A stretch of DNA of 64,000 bases from Congregibacter variabilis (lineage in GTDB: Bacteria; Pseudomonadota; Gammaproteobacteria; Pseudomonadales; Halieaceae), in contig NZ_CP136864.1 of assembly GCF_045689235.1 (NCBI RefSeq), positions 2,976,001-3,040,000 of the forward strand. The letters are read 5' to 3'. This document shows, piece by piece, positions 24,200-33,554 of the stretch. A program made the position numbers and the translations under genes. The notes beneath the pieces are model-generated. The model did no database searches. It was not told the origin of the DNA and was given only the letters and a program-made list of their open reading frames with translations. Within the stretch, counting starts at the first letter, position 1. Every line of letters starts with the position of its first letter.

Positions 24200-24574
24200 T
24201 TAGCTTAGCGCCGCGATGAGTCCCGATGCAGCGGAGGTGTCCAGATATTCACGCAGGTCCACAACCTTGCCATCGCGCACATCTGCAACAACGCATACCG
24301 CCAGATCCAGTGAGCCGCCATCGGGAAGCGTGCCACGGACCCTGTGTTCCTCAACAAACCCTGTTGCCGTTGCCGATCGTTTGGCCTCCTCATAACGAAA
24401 GTCCTGCACGACGCTATGAACCGATTTTGAGAAGGCCAGTAGCAAGTCCAGGCCCATGGGAGGGTTGCTGTTCTGCCAGGCCTGAAGGTCCGGCGAGCAC
24501 AGGGCGCGAGCTCGTTCTTCGTTGCCCGTTGCGAAGGCATCAAAGAGCGCTTCGCAGATCTGCGTATTATCCAT
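24200..24574 (-). CDS. SnoaL-like / NTF2-fold protein
   Basis: 124 residues from ATG 24574; GAGGTG lies just upstream, which favours this over two earlier in-frame ATGs. Pattern: CEALFDAFATGNEERARALC, a central PPMGLDLLLAFSKSV helix, then strands FVEEHRVRG and DLAVCVVADVRDGKVVDLREYLD (partial). This is the SnoaL-like fold, used by small isomerases, hydrolases and ligand-binding proteins. No catalytic set can be assigned. Confidence 0.8.
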   Translation of the reverse strand: MDNTQICEALFDAFATGNEERARALCSPDLQAWQNSNPPMGLDLLLAFSKSVHSVVQDFRYEEAKRSATATGFVEEHRVRGTLPDGGSLDLAVCVVADVRDGKVVDLREYLDTSAASGLIAALS

Positions 24575-24617
24575 GTTCACCTCGGTTGACATGATGACTC
24601 TGGCCACCGGCGCTACT

Positions 24618-25772
24618 CTACAAATACCGGGTGCCGACCATCAACAGTGTAACGCCTATAACAAGCATGGAGCCTCGTCGTTTCCAGAGTGTGTCATTGG
24701 GCAACAGTCGCCTTGCTGCAAAACCAACGGCTCCGAGCATAAGCAGGAAGGCGAGCTGTGCGGCCTCTACGCCCAGATTAAAGCCCAGCAGGCCCCCGAG
24801 CAGAAAATCCGTCGGCAAACCTATGTCTCTCAATGCTGACGCAAAACCCAAACCATGAACCAGTCCAAAAAGCAGTACCAGCAGGTAGCTACTGTGCGAC
24901 CGGGCTTTTCTTACAAGATTCGCTGCGGCTATCCATACGATGCTCAGCAGAATCAGGGGTTCGACTATGGATGCGGGTGCGCTAAACCATCCCAGGGCCG
25001 TCATGCCCAGGCTCAAGGAATGGGCGAGGGTAAACAGTGTGATGATGCCTACCAGTCCTGCAAACGATGCCGAGCCAAAAAAGAGGACGGCTACAAACAG
25101 CAGGTGGTCTATGCCACCAGGAAAGATGTGCCGAAAGCCTGCAAAGGACATATCCATGAAAAGAGCTTTGGATTCTGCGGATTCAATTGCTGCACTTGTA
25201 GTGGCAGCTTCCCTGGATGCTCCTGCGGTGCTTGGCGAAGCGCTAGTTAATTTAAATGCCGGGGAGTGCTGACCCGTGACCAGCCAGCGAGTCTGCTTGC
25301 GCCCACTTTTTTCTTCGATGAGCGTATTGGCGATGGGTTCTTCAAAGCGAAAGCTGTCGAGATACGTAACCTGAAGAGTGCTTGGAGTAGTCTTGGATGA
25401 GATCTTTCCGCTGAGTACCACTTCTGTGCGGGGCCAGCCCAGGGGATCGAGATAGTCTTCCTTGGGCAGCTTGGGAAATCGCAGCTCCCTGAGCGTTAGC
25501 GCAACAGGTTCGCCATCGGCAGTAAGCGCTACGGCGCCCGGAAGTGCTACGAGTGCTTTTTGCAAGTCCGGCGACCTCATGGGCTCGCTGAACTGGCTCC
25601 ACTCCCAATAGGCCTCGCGACTGCCCGCGGTCGCCAGCAGGTCAAGAGCAAGCTCTACGGTGACAGCCCCGCCATCGGCAAGGCTCACCGATGATTTGGA
25701 CATGTTCAGCAGATGCGCCTCAGCGCTCGCTGCCAGCAGCAGCAGCGCAAACAGCAGTCCTCGGCGCATCAC
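24618..25772 (-). CDS. HupE/UreJ-type membrane protein
   Basis: 384 residues. Signal peptide, then an extracytoplasmic beta-rich domain of about 200 residues (ending near QHSPAF), then six or seven helices. The membrane part begins FRHIFPGGIDHLLFVAVLFF, the HxxxGxDHxLFV motif of the HupE/UreJ_2 family, and contains TLAHSLSLGMTALGW and FGLVHGLGFASAL with conserved histidines. Family members are linked to nickel or cobalt handling. It overlaps the adenine-deaminase-like gene by 4 bases, so a metal-supply role for that enzyme is a possibility. Confidence 0.82.
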   Translation of the reverse strand: MMRRGLLFALLLLAASAEAHLLNMSKSSVSLADGGAVTVELALDLLATAGSREAYWEWSQFSEPMRSPDLQKALVALPGAVALTADGEPVALTLRELRFPKLPKEDYLDPLGWPRTEVVLSGKISSKTTPSTLQVTYLDSFRFEEPIANTLIEEKSGRKQTRWLVTGQHSPAFKLTSASPSTAGASREAATTSAAIESAESKALFMDMSFAGFRHIFPGGIDHLLFVAVLFFGSASFAGLVGIITLFTLAHSLSLGMTALGWFSAPASIVEPLILLSIVWIAAANLVRKARSHSSYLLVLLFGLVHGLGFASALRDIGLPTDFLLGGLLGFNLGVEAAQLAFLLMLGAVGFAARRLLPNDTLWKRRGSMLVIGVTLLMVGTRYL

Positions 25773-27664
25773 CAGGCGACGGGGTGTGTCTCACCGGTCG
25801 TGATATTGACCAGACCGCCGGGGTTGCCTGCATAGGGCGCTACAAGTTGCCACTTCCAGGGTGAGGCCGTTAAGAAGGCAAAGCGCATACGCTCAGGTAA
25901 TCCAGGGTTACCAATCCAGTCCATTTGATCGGCCGCGTTAAACAGAGCTTCTACCTCGGCACCCACCTCGGTAACGGATCGTTGGGAGACCAGTCCGGCG
26001 ACTTCCAGTCGTACCGTGGCCACCAGCTTGCCATTGTGCACCAGCGCCCAACCGCCCTGCATGTCTGCAACCGTATTAGCGGCGAGCGCCATGGCTGCAT
26101 CGTCATTACCCAATGCCCAGATGTTATGCAGGTCATGCGATTGGGAGCTTGCCAGCGCTGAGCCCGGTGACAAGGGCCCCACGTTGCGCCAGAACATGGT
26201 GGAGAGCGCCGCGTCACCATGGTATCGATCAATCATGGCCACTTTACTAATGCCCCGCGATGGATCCGCTCGCAGTTCACCGTCGATAACCGCCAGCGTG
26301 TCCTTAGGGAGCTCGGGCTTGAAGTAAAAAGGTTCGAGTACCGCGATATCCATGCTCTGTCGATTCTTCGCAGCGGTCATAGCAAAGTCATCTGCTGTGA
26401 GCTTGCGGCCCACGTTCATGGTGTTGGTGGCCCAGGCGGGGTATTCGATTTTGGGGACAGCTAACAGGTACTTGCCGTTTTTCGCAGCGAGCTGTCCGCT
26501 GGCATACACCGACTCTACGGCAACGGTGTCCGGGTCCGTCAGCAGAACAATATCGGCAAAGCGTCCAGGAGCGATGCTCCCTACAAGATGATCAATATTG
26601 AAATGCCGCGCGGTGTTATAGCTGCCTAATTGGTAGGCGATGGTGGTGGGTACACCGGCCTTGATGGCGCTGCGGATGTTGTAGTCCATGGAGCCGAGCT
26701 GCGTGGTGGTGTGCACATCGCGATCGTCGGTGGTGACCGAGATATTGCTCCAGTCGCTAAGGCCTTCTTTTATAAGGTGCGGGAAGAGGTCTCGCATAGC
26801 GCGGACTTTGACTTCCAAAAACACGCCGCGACGAAGTTTTTCCAGCCCTTCTTCGGGCAGGCGTACCTCATGATCCGAAGACAATCCTGCTGCGGCAAAA
26901 GCATTGATTTCGGCCGCAGTCACAAGCCCCGCACCGTGGCCTTCGATCACGCCACGGTTTTGGCGCGTGGCCTGCATCATGCCCCAGATACGTTTGTGGC
27001 CTGGAGCGTCCAGCTCGCTGACGGCGGTCCAGTCCATAACCTCTCCAAGGCCCACAACTCGCAGGTCGCGCTGCATAAAGGCCGCCATTTCGTCATGGCC
27101 GTAGTAGCCGCCGCCGGATTCGTACACCGTCGGTGGCGTAGCTGAGCCAACCGCCGGAAAGATTTTAAGCGGGCTCCCTGCGTCTTCGGCGTATAGCCAG
27201 AAGTCCACGTTGTTGTTACCCACCACGTTAGAGATCTCGTGGGAGCCTTCTACGGTCCAGGTGCTGCCGAACGGCACGACCAGTTCCGCTTCGTATTCAG
27301 GCGTTAGATAGCTGCTCTCGATATGTTTATGAGATTCGCCAAAGCCCGGCACGGCCCAAAGGCCGCTGGCATCGCGGGTGGCCAATGTCTTGCCCGTGAA
27401 GTTGCCGCTGTTGCCCACCCAGGCAATGCGGTCGCCAGAAATTGCGATGTCCTGCGCGGACTCCCAGTTGCCTGTAAACACATTTAGCAGCGTGACGTTG
27501 CGCAGCAAAAGGTCAGCCGGGACACGGCCCAGCGACACCTGCAGTAAATGACGGCGGGTTTCGACCTCGGGGGAGAACTCGACAGGTTCTTCGCGAAATC
27601 CTGGTAGCGGTTGGGCCATAAGCTGACCGCAAGCTAACAGTAGTGTGACGAACAGAATTCGCAT
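25769..27664 (-). CDS. Exported adenine-deaminase-family amidohydrolase
   Basis: 631 residues from ATG 27664 (GGAGAG close before it), beginning with a signal peptide ending AMAQ-like (LMAQPLP). Ade motifs: VPGFGESHKHIESSYLTP near residue 110, TVEGSHEISNV, VVGLGEVMDW, VIEGHGAGL, SSDHEVRL and VTTDDRD. Adenine deaminase is normally a cytoplasmic enzyme of similar length, so an exported form probably acts on another substrate or outside the cytoplasm. Its stop overlaps the HupE-type gene start. It begins the long minus-strand train. Confidence 0.83.
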   Translation of the reverse strand: MRILFVTLLLACGQLMAQPLPGFREEPVEFSPEVETRRHLLQVSLGRVPADLLLRNVTLLNVFTGNWESAQDIAISGDRIAWVGNSGNFTGKTLATRDASGLWAVPGFGESHKHIESSYLTPEYEAELVVPFGSTWTVEGSHEISNVVGNNNVDFWLYAEDAGSPLKIFPAVGSATPPTVYESGGGYYGHDEMAAFMQRDLRVVGLGEVMDWTAVSELDAPGHKRIWGMMQATRQNRGVIEGHGAGLVTAAEINAFAAAGLSSDHEVRLPEEGLEKLRRGVFLEVKVRAMRDLFPHLIKEGLSDWSNISVTTDDRDVHTTTQLGSMDYNIRSAIKAGVPTTIAYQLGSYNTARHFNIDHLVGSIAPGRFADIVLLTDPDTVAVESVYASGQLAAKNGKYLLAVPKIEYPAWATNTMNVGRKLTADDFAMTAAKNRQSMDIAVLEPFYFKPELPKDTLAVIDGELRADPSRGISKVAMIDRYHGDAALSTMFWRNVGPLSPGSALASSQSHDLHNIWALGNDDAAMALAANTVADMQGGWALVHNGKLVATVRLEVAGLVSQRSVTEVGAEVEALFNAADQMDWIGNPGLPERMRFAFLTASPWKWQLVAPYAGNPGGLVNITTGETHPVAW

Positions 27665-27818
27665 GGAGCTCTCCACAGTGAGGGATTCAGTGTGAGCAAT
27701 GATAGCCCAGCTCTTTTGCCGTGGGTGTGCAGCACCGTGCTTGCTCTAACAAACACTCGCTAGTCTCGATTCGGCGGATACGCTATGGTTTGGTCTAATT
27801 ACACAGAAGGCATTTTTC

Positions 27819-30038
27819 GTGAGTTTTCTCGGCGAGCTAAAACGGCGCAACGTATTCCGCGTAGCCGGTGTGTACACCGTGGTTGGCTGGCTGCTGGTGC
27901 AGGTGGCGGCAACGGTAGAAGAAGCCATCGCGCTGCCTGCGTGGTTCGACGCGGTGGTGCTGTCTTTTCTGGTGATTGTATTCCCCGTTGCGTTGATCTT
28001 TGCCTGGGCCTTTGAGCTCACCCCCGATGGCATCAAGCGCACCTCTGCGGTAGACGAGGACGAGAGTATTACTGCGCAGACCGGCTCCAAGTTGGATATC
28101 GTGCTGATCCTCTCCTTTTTGCTGTTTGCCGGGGCCATGGTGTTACCGCGCTTTTTGGGAGGGGGAGCGTCGACAACCGATATGCCGGGTTCTCCGAATG
28201 CGGAGAATGATGCAGGTTCAGATGCCATTGCTGAGCCGGTGGGTGGCAACGTCGCGTCCATTGCGGTGTTGCCTTTTGCGGACCTCTCTGCGGCCGGCGA
28301 TCAGGAGTACTTCGCTGACGGTATTTCCGAAGAGTTGCTCAACGTGCTCGCCAAGGTCAAAGGCATGCAGGTAGCGGGGCGTACCTCGTCTTTTGCCTTC
28401 AAGGGTCGCAATGAAGATCTTCGAGAGATCGGCCGCGTACTGAACGTTGCTAATATTTTAGAAGGCTCGGTACGTACCGAAGGCGACAAGGTGCGCGTCA
28501 CCGCTCAGCTTATTCAGGTAAGCGATGGGTTCCATCTGTGGTCTGAGACCTATGATCGTGACCTCACCAGCATTTTTGCAGTACAGGACGATATTGCTCA
28601 GCAGATTTTGACCGCCATGAAAGCGGAGCTGCAGATCGACGTTGATGACACGATCACGCCGGCTACCCGGACCGACATCAATGCTTACGGCCTGTTTCTG
28701 GAGGCGCGGGACCTGATTGCCAGTCGCGATGTGGCCAAGATGACTCGCGCTCGAGCACTGCTGGATCAGGCTATTACTATCGATCCGGCCTACGCGCCGG
28801 CCTACGCGGCCCGGGCGCAGGTACATCTACTACTAAGCGACAGACCTTCATCCTATGGTGATATTCCGCATCACGTTTCCCGGCCCAAGGCGGTGGCGGA
28901 TGTGGAAAAGGCCTTGGAGCTTGATCCCGACCTAGCCCATGCCCATGCGGTACAGGGTCTTCTAAACAACGATGAGGGGCGTCCGGATGCTGCCAGAGCG
29001 AGCCTGCGACGTGCTTTGGAGCTAAACCCTAACTCATTGGATGCGCGCAATTGGTTATCGCTGGCTTTAGTGGATATCGGGGAGTTTCGCGCTGCGCTGG
29101 ATCAACTCAATGCCCTTCTCGCTATTGACCCGCTGTACGGGCCTGCGGTGAATAATGGCATGCTCTATTCTGATGAAGTGGGCGACATCGAAGGTGCAAA
29201 GGATATTGCCCGTGCCTATATCAGGCGTAGCCGCAATCCCGCAACGACGGCGTTTTATACCGCGCGTATTGCAGTATTGGAGGGGCGACTTGCCGATGCA
29301 GTCGTTGCGCTGGAGAGTGTCCCGGAAAACGCTCGTACTAGCAGAGGCGCTCAGTGGCTTAGCCTTAGCTACGGTTTCCTGGGGGAGTTCGACAGGGCTG
29401 TGAATACGGTTGGTTTAAGCGGAAGTTTTCAGTTGCAAAGACAAATTGAAGTGGGGGACCCTACGGCGGCTATCGATGCTCTGCGAGCAAAACTCGCTCT
29501 GAATCCTGATATTGTCAGTTCGCAACTCTCCTATATTCAGGCGCTGTCTATCGCCGGAGAGGACGAGGCTCTTATCGCATTTTATGAGGACGTTTATGCC
29601 GGCGATCTTGAGACCTTCGAAACTCGCCTGCGTGGTGCGTCAGCCCGATCGGTAGTGCCGCCTTACCGCGAGCTCGCGCTAGCTATGCAAGCGACCGGGA
29701 ATAACGGCGGCGTGCAGCGTATCTTGCAGCGTTTGAAAGAGGTCATTGACCGGTTTCGTGCGGGTGGATCGCGCTCTGGTCTACGTGATCGTGATGAGGC
29801 GCGCTACTGGGCGTTGGCGGGTGATCCCGATAAAAGCGTTGCGTTCCTCGACCAGTTTTATGAGAAACGGTTATCCCTCGGTCCTACCGATTTCCGCGAC
29901 CGCGCCTTTGACTCGTTGCAGGAGCATCCGGGGTTCGTGGCTGTGCGCGAGCGGGCAAGGCAGCGTGTTAACGAACAGCGTGCCCTGATGGACTGGCCGC
30001 CGCTGGAGGTGGAAATCTTTATTAACCCGCTATTGTAA
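27819..30038 (+). CDS. TolB-N/TPR membrane protein, copy 1
   Basis: 739 residues, GTG start with AGAAGG about 8 bases upstream. Residues 1-60 (SFLGELKRRNVFRVAGVY, then FDAVVLSFLVIVFPVALIFAW) form the membrane region common to this family; a second helix lies near residue 95. Residues about 145-270 are a FlgO/TolB-N-like domain (SIAVLPFADLS, QEYFADGISEELLNVLA, GRTSSFAFKG, LEGSVR). The rest is a TPR array (AYAPAYAARAQVH, LELNPNSLDARNWLSLALV). No cyclase or DNA-binding domain is attached. Probably a periplasmic or membrane scaffold. A close copy lies at 33555. Confidence 0.82.
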   Translation: MSFLGELKRRNVFRVAGVYTVVGWLLVQVAATVEEAIALPAWFDAVVLSFLVIVFPVALIFAWAFELTPDGIKRTSAVDEDESITAQTGSKLDIVLILSFLLFAGAMVLPRFLGGGASTTDMPGSPNAENDAGSDAIAEPVGGNVASIAVLPFADLSAAGDQEYFADGISEELLNVLAKVKGMQVAGRTSSFAFKGRNEDLREIGRVLNVANILEGSVRTEGDKVRVTAQLIQVSDGFHLWSETYDRDLTSIFAVQDDIAQQILTAMKAELQIDVDDTITPATRTDINAYGLFLEARDLIASRDVAKMTRARALLDQAITIDPAYAPAYAARAQVHLLLSDRPSSYGDIPHHVSRPKAVADVEKALELDPDLAHAHAVQGLLNNDEGRPDAARASLRRALELNPNSLDARNWLSLALVDIGEFRAALDQLNALLAIDPLYGPAVNNGMLYSDEVGDIEGAKDIARAYIRRSRNPATTAFYTARIAVLEGRLADAVVALESVPENARTSRGAQWLSLSYGFLGEFDRAVNTVGLSGSFQLQRQIEVGDPTAAIDALRAKLALNPDIVSSQLSYIQALSIAGEDEALIAFYEDVYAGDLETFETRLRGASARSVVPPYRELALAMQATGNNGGVQRILQRLKEVIDRFRAGGSRSGLRDRDEARYWALAGDPDKSVAFLDQFYEKRLSLGPTDFRDRAFDSLQEHPGFVAVRERARQRVNEQRALMDWPPLEVEIFINPLL

Positions 30039-30082
30039 GACAGGTCTTAACTCCTCCTTTTTACAGCTACTGAGGGCGTCTT

Positions 30083-32101
30083 ATGCGTTTTCTATCTTTC
30101 CGCTTTTCTGTCATCGCACTGTGCTTTGGCATTCTGGCTATGGCCACGCAAGCTCAGCCTGAATCTGAGCAGCGCCTGTTGACCATCGATGACCTCATGG
30201 CGATGGAGCGCGTGGGTGATCCGCAGATCAGTCCCGATGGCCGTTGGGTGGCTTACACCGTTACGCAAAAAAATCTCGAGGAAGATAAGTCCCGCACGAG
30301 GATCTGGATGATGTCTACCGATGGTGGTGAGGCAATCCCCATGACCTCGGTAGACAGTTCTGCCAGTCGGCCGCGCTGGAGTCCCGATAACAAGTATCTA
30401 AGCTTTGCCGCGTCCCGGGGCGAAGATGCCAAGACGCAGGTGTGGAGCCTTAATCGTCTGGGTGGTGACGCGATGCAGGTTACCGACGTTAAGCAGGGCG
30501 TTAGCGACTTTGCCTGGTCTCCCGACGGTAGTCGGCTACTGCTTACCATCAAGGACCCGAGCCCGGCCGAGCTGACCGAAGATAAGGACGATGACGACAA
30601 GCCCCAGCCCCATGTGATTGATCGCATCCAGTTTAAGCAGGATTATCAGGGTTATCTGGATCGTCGGCGGAAGCATCTCTACGTTTACACCCCGGGCGAC
30701 GAGGCGCCAGTGCAAATCACCTTTGGCGATTACGATGACGAAGATCCCGTTTGGAGTCCCGACGGTAAGTCCGTTGCCTTTGTCAGTGACCGTTCCGAGA
30801 CCCCCGATCTTTACTACGGCAGTAACATCTGGGTGGTGGCGGTGGACGAAGAGAAGCATCGCCTGCAGAAGGTGACCGCCGATAGCGGTAAGGAGCGCTC
30901 GCCTACCTGGAGTCCCGACGGTAAGTCCATTGCCTATATTAGCTCTACGGGACCCGATGTGGGCGGCTCAGCGCTGACCCCAACCCGTCGTTTGGCACTT
31001 GCCAGTCTCGACGGTGGCGAGCGTCAGATACTGACCCCTGATTTAGATCGCAATCTCTCGGATCCGCAGTTCACCGACGACGGTGGTCGCATCAGCTTTC
31101 GCTTGGAGGATGAAGGGCAGGTCCATCTCGCATCCATTGGTGTGCAGGGTGAGATGTTTCGCCGCGATCTGGAGGGCCCTGTCACCGTTCGCGATGTTGC
31201 GCGCAAGGGAGATAGGACTGTGGTGTTGGCCGAGAGCGCAGATCAGCCCTCGAACCTGTACACACTCAGCGATGGCTATCTCACCGGGCTGACCTCGGTG
31301 AATGCCGCGCTGTTGGCTGATGTTGCCCGCCCTGAGGTGGAAAAGCTTTCGTTCGCCAGTGCTGATGGCACCGAGGTAGAAGCTTTTTTTGTGAAACCTG
31401 TGGGCTATGAGGAGGGCAAACGCTACCCCACCATCCTCTGGTTGCACGGCGGGCCAGCCTCACAGTTCTCCTACAGCTACCGCGACACCGCGCAGCTGTT
31501 TGCCGCTAACGGTTATGCGGTAATCATGCCCAACCCCAGGGGTTCCGTCGGTTACGGTGAGGCCTTTGCCAAAGGCACCGTAGCGGCCTGGGGCGAAAAA
31601 GACGTAGCGGACGTGCTCGCAGCAGTCGATCACGGAATAGAGCTCGGCTTGGTCGATGGCGACCGTTTAGGTGTGGGCGGCTGGTCTTACGGCGGCATCC
31701 TAACCAACTATGTGATTACCCAGAGCACACGATTTAAAGCGGCGTCTTCGGGCGCGAGCCTGGGTCTGGTGCCTGCCAACTACGGCCACGATCACTACCA
31801 ACTCATGTACGAGCTGGAGTTTGGGCTGCCCTGGGAGAATCGTGAGCGCTGGGATGCGCTGTCGCCGTTTTGGAAGGTCGAGAACATCACCACGCCCACC
31901 CAATGGATGGGCGGCGAGAAAGACTGGAACGTGCCCATCATTAACTCCGAGCAAATGTATCTGGCCATGAAGCGACTGGGCAAAGAGACGCAGCTGGTGG
32001 TTTATCCGGACGAGCATCACGGCATCCGACGTCCATCCTTTGTCCGTGATCGCTATGAGCGCTGGCTGGGCTGGTTCGATCAGCATCTGAAAACGCCTTG
32101 A
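30083..32101 (+). CDS. Exported S9 prolyl oligopeptidase-family peptidase
   Basis: 672 residues, signal peptide cleaved near TQAQ. The N-terminal half is a beta-propeller with TolB-like WSPDG repeats (SPDGRWVAY, WSPDNKYLSF, WSPDGSRLL, WSPDGKSVAFVSD, WSPDGKSIAYISS). The C-terminal alpha/beta hydrolase shows LHGGPASQFSYS, NPRGSVGYGE, nucleophile GGWSYGG, acid GEKDWNVP and histidine EHHGI. This is the arrangement of dipeptidyl- and acylaminoacyl-peptidases of family S9. It releases dipeptides or blocked residues outside the cytoplasm. Confidence 0.92.
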   Translation: MRFLSFRFSVIALCFGILAMATQAQPESEQRLLTIDDLMAMERVGDPQISPDGRWVAYTVTQKNLEEDKSRTRIWMMSTDGGEAIPMTSVDSSASRPRWSPDNKYLSFAASRGEDAKTQVWSLNRLGGDAMQVTDVKQGVSDFAWSPDGSRLLLTIKDPSPAELTEDKDDDDKPQPHVIDRIQFKQDYQGYLDRRRKHLYVYTPGDEAPVQITFGDYDDEDPVWSPDGKSVAFVSDRSETPDLYYGSNIWVVAVDEEKHRLQKVTADSGKERSPTWSPDGKSIAYISSTGPDVGGSALTPTRRLALASLDGGERQILTPDLDRNLSDPQFTDDGGRISFRLEDEGQVHLASIGVQGEMFRRDLEGPVTVRDVARKGDRTVVLAESADQPSNLYTLSDGYLTGLTSVNAALLADVARPEVEKLSFASADGTEVEAFFVKPVGYEEGKRYPTILWLHGGPASQFSYSYRDTAQLFAANGYAVIMPNPRGSVGYGEAFAKGTVAAWGEKDVADVLAAVDHGIELGLVDGDRLGVGGWSYGGILTNYVITQSTRFKAASSGASLGLVPANYGHDHYQLMYELEFGLPWENRERWDALSPFWKVENITTPTQWMGGEKDWNVPIINSEQMYLAMKRLGKETQLVVYPDEHHGIRRPSFVRDRYERWLGWFDQHLKTP

Positions 32102-32187
32102 TGTCGGCATGTAAGATTTTTGCCCAACGTGGCTAGGTAGCTTTAGTGCGAAGTCGAGAAACAGTAATTCAACCAAGAGTTAAAAAT

Positions 32188-33480
32188 ATGAGATCGGTTT
32201 TTGTTATTGCGGCATTACTTGCCTTCGGCCACAGCGCTGCATTTGCCCAGTCATTGCCCACAGCAAGCCCAGAGCGTATGCAGTCGCGCATTGAAGCGCT
32301 GTCTACTTTTGGGGCAAACCCCGAAGGCGGTGTCAGTCGTGTAGCGTTTACGGACGAGGATCTTGCCGGACGTGAGTGGCTCAAGGCAGAGCTTCGGGGT
32401 ATGGGCCTGTCGGTGAGCACCGACACGGCGGGCAACATCATTGGTCGCCGTGAAGGCTCCCAGCCGGGGTTTCCCGCCATTATGTTTGGCTCGCACATCG
32501 ACTCCGTACCCGGTGGCGGCAACTACGATGGTCAGGTTGGTGTGGTTGGTGCTCTAGAAGTCATCAGTCTTTTGAATGATGCAAAGATCACCACGCGCCA
32601 CCCTCTGGAATTCGTGAGCTTTACCGATGAAGAGGGTGGACTGGTGGGCAGCCGGGCCATGGTGGGCAAACTTACCCAAGCCGGCATGGATGTCGTGTCC
32701 AACAGTGGTCTGGTGACCCGCGATGGCATTGCCCGGGTTGGGGGGGATCCAAAGCGAATCGCCGAAGCGGCGCGGGACCCGGAAAGCCTGCGCGCTTTCT
32801 TTGAGCTGCACATCGAGCAAGGTGGCATTCTCGAGCAGAAGAATCTGCAGATCGGTGTGGTCGAAGGCATTGTCGGTATTCAGTGGTGGGATATCACCGT
32901 AAGCGGTGTCGCAAATCACGGCGGCACCACGCCTATGCCTCAGCGCGTAGATGCGCTTGTATCTGCATCGGAACTGGCGCTGTACATCAATCGCATTGCC
33001 AACGAACTGGAAGGTCGTCAGGTCGCGACCGTGGGTCGAATTGAGGCTTTTCCGGGAGCGCCGAATGTCGTGCCCGGGAAGGTAGTGATGAGTCTGGAGA
33101 TCCGCGACCTGGACGAGAAGAAAATCTGGGAGGTGTTCAGGCTCATCGAGCTCGAGTCTCAGCGCATCGCGACTGCCCGGGGTACGCCTATTAGCTTCAC
33201 TGAGCTCGACACTGCATCACCTCCCGCCCCTACTGAACCGGAGATGCGCGATATTATCGAGGCAGCGGCTCAGCGTATGGGTTACAGCTACCAGCGTATG
33301 CCGTCCGGCGCGGGTCACGATGCCCAGGACTTGGCCGTGATTACTCCCACAGGCATGATTTTTGTGCCCAGTAAGGATGGAGTGAGCCACTCGCCCTACG
33401 AGTACACCTCGCCCGAGGATATGGCCAGGGGTGCCACGGTTTTACTGCATGCAATTTTGGCTACGGATGATCAGCGTTAA
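32188..33480 (+). CDS. Exported M20 hydrolase, N-carbamoylase/allantoate-amidohydrolase type
   Basis: 430 residues from ATG 32188, where a signal peptide begins (SVFVIAALLAFGHSAAFAQ). Metal motifs: GSHIDSVPGGGNYDGQVGV, EFVSFTDEEGG, FELHIEQG, and NHGGTTPMPQRVDA for the dimer-domain lid, SGAGHDAQDLA near the end. These match N-carbamoyl-L-amino-acid hydrolase and allantoate amidohydrolase, which need two metal ions. Those enzymes are usually cytoplasmic; here the protein is exported. It follows the S9 peptidase by 86 bases and is closed by a strong terminator. Confidence 0.88.
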   Translation: MRSVFVIAALLAFGHSAAFAQSLPTASPERMQSRIEALSTFGANPEGGVSRVAFTDEDLAGREWLKAELRGMGLSVSTDTAGNIIGRREGSQPGFPAIMFGSHIDSVPGGGNYDGQVGVVGALEVISLLNDAKITTRHPLEFVSFTDEEGGLVGSRAMVGKLTQAGMDVVSNSGLVTRDGIARVGGDPKRIAEAARDPESLRAFFELHIEQGGILEQKNLQIGVVEGIVGIQWWDITVSGVANHGGTTPMPQRVDALVSASELALYINRIANELEGRQVATVGRIEAFPGAPNVVPGKVVMSLEIRDLDEKKIWEVFRLIELESQRIATARGTPISFTELDTASPPAPTEPEMRDIIEAAAQRMGYSYQRMPSGAGHDAQDLAVITPTGMIFVPSKDGVSHSPYEYTSPEDMARGATVLLHAILATDDQR

Positions 33481-33509
33481 AGTCGACGCTTCAAAAGTAG
33501 TGCTTAACG

Positions 33510-33543
33510 ACTCAATGCGCTATCTTCAGCGCATTGAGTTTTT
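33510..33543 (+). terminator. Terminator after the M20 gene, just before the next start codon
   Basis: A perfect 12-base stem (33510-33521 with 33528-33539) around ATCTTC, followed by T's. The GTG of the next gene is 12 bases further on, so any transcript of that gene either reads through or starts downstream of the stem. Confidence 0.85.
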
Positions 33544-33554
33544 AGGTCAGTAAT

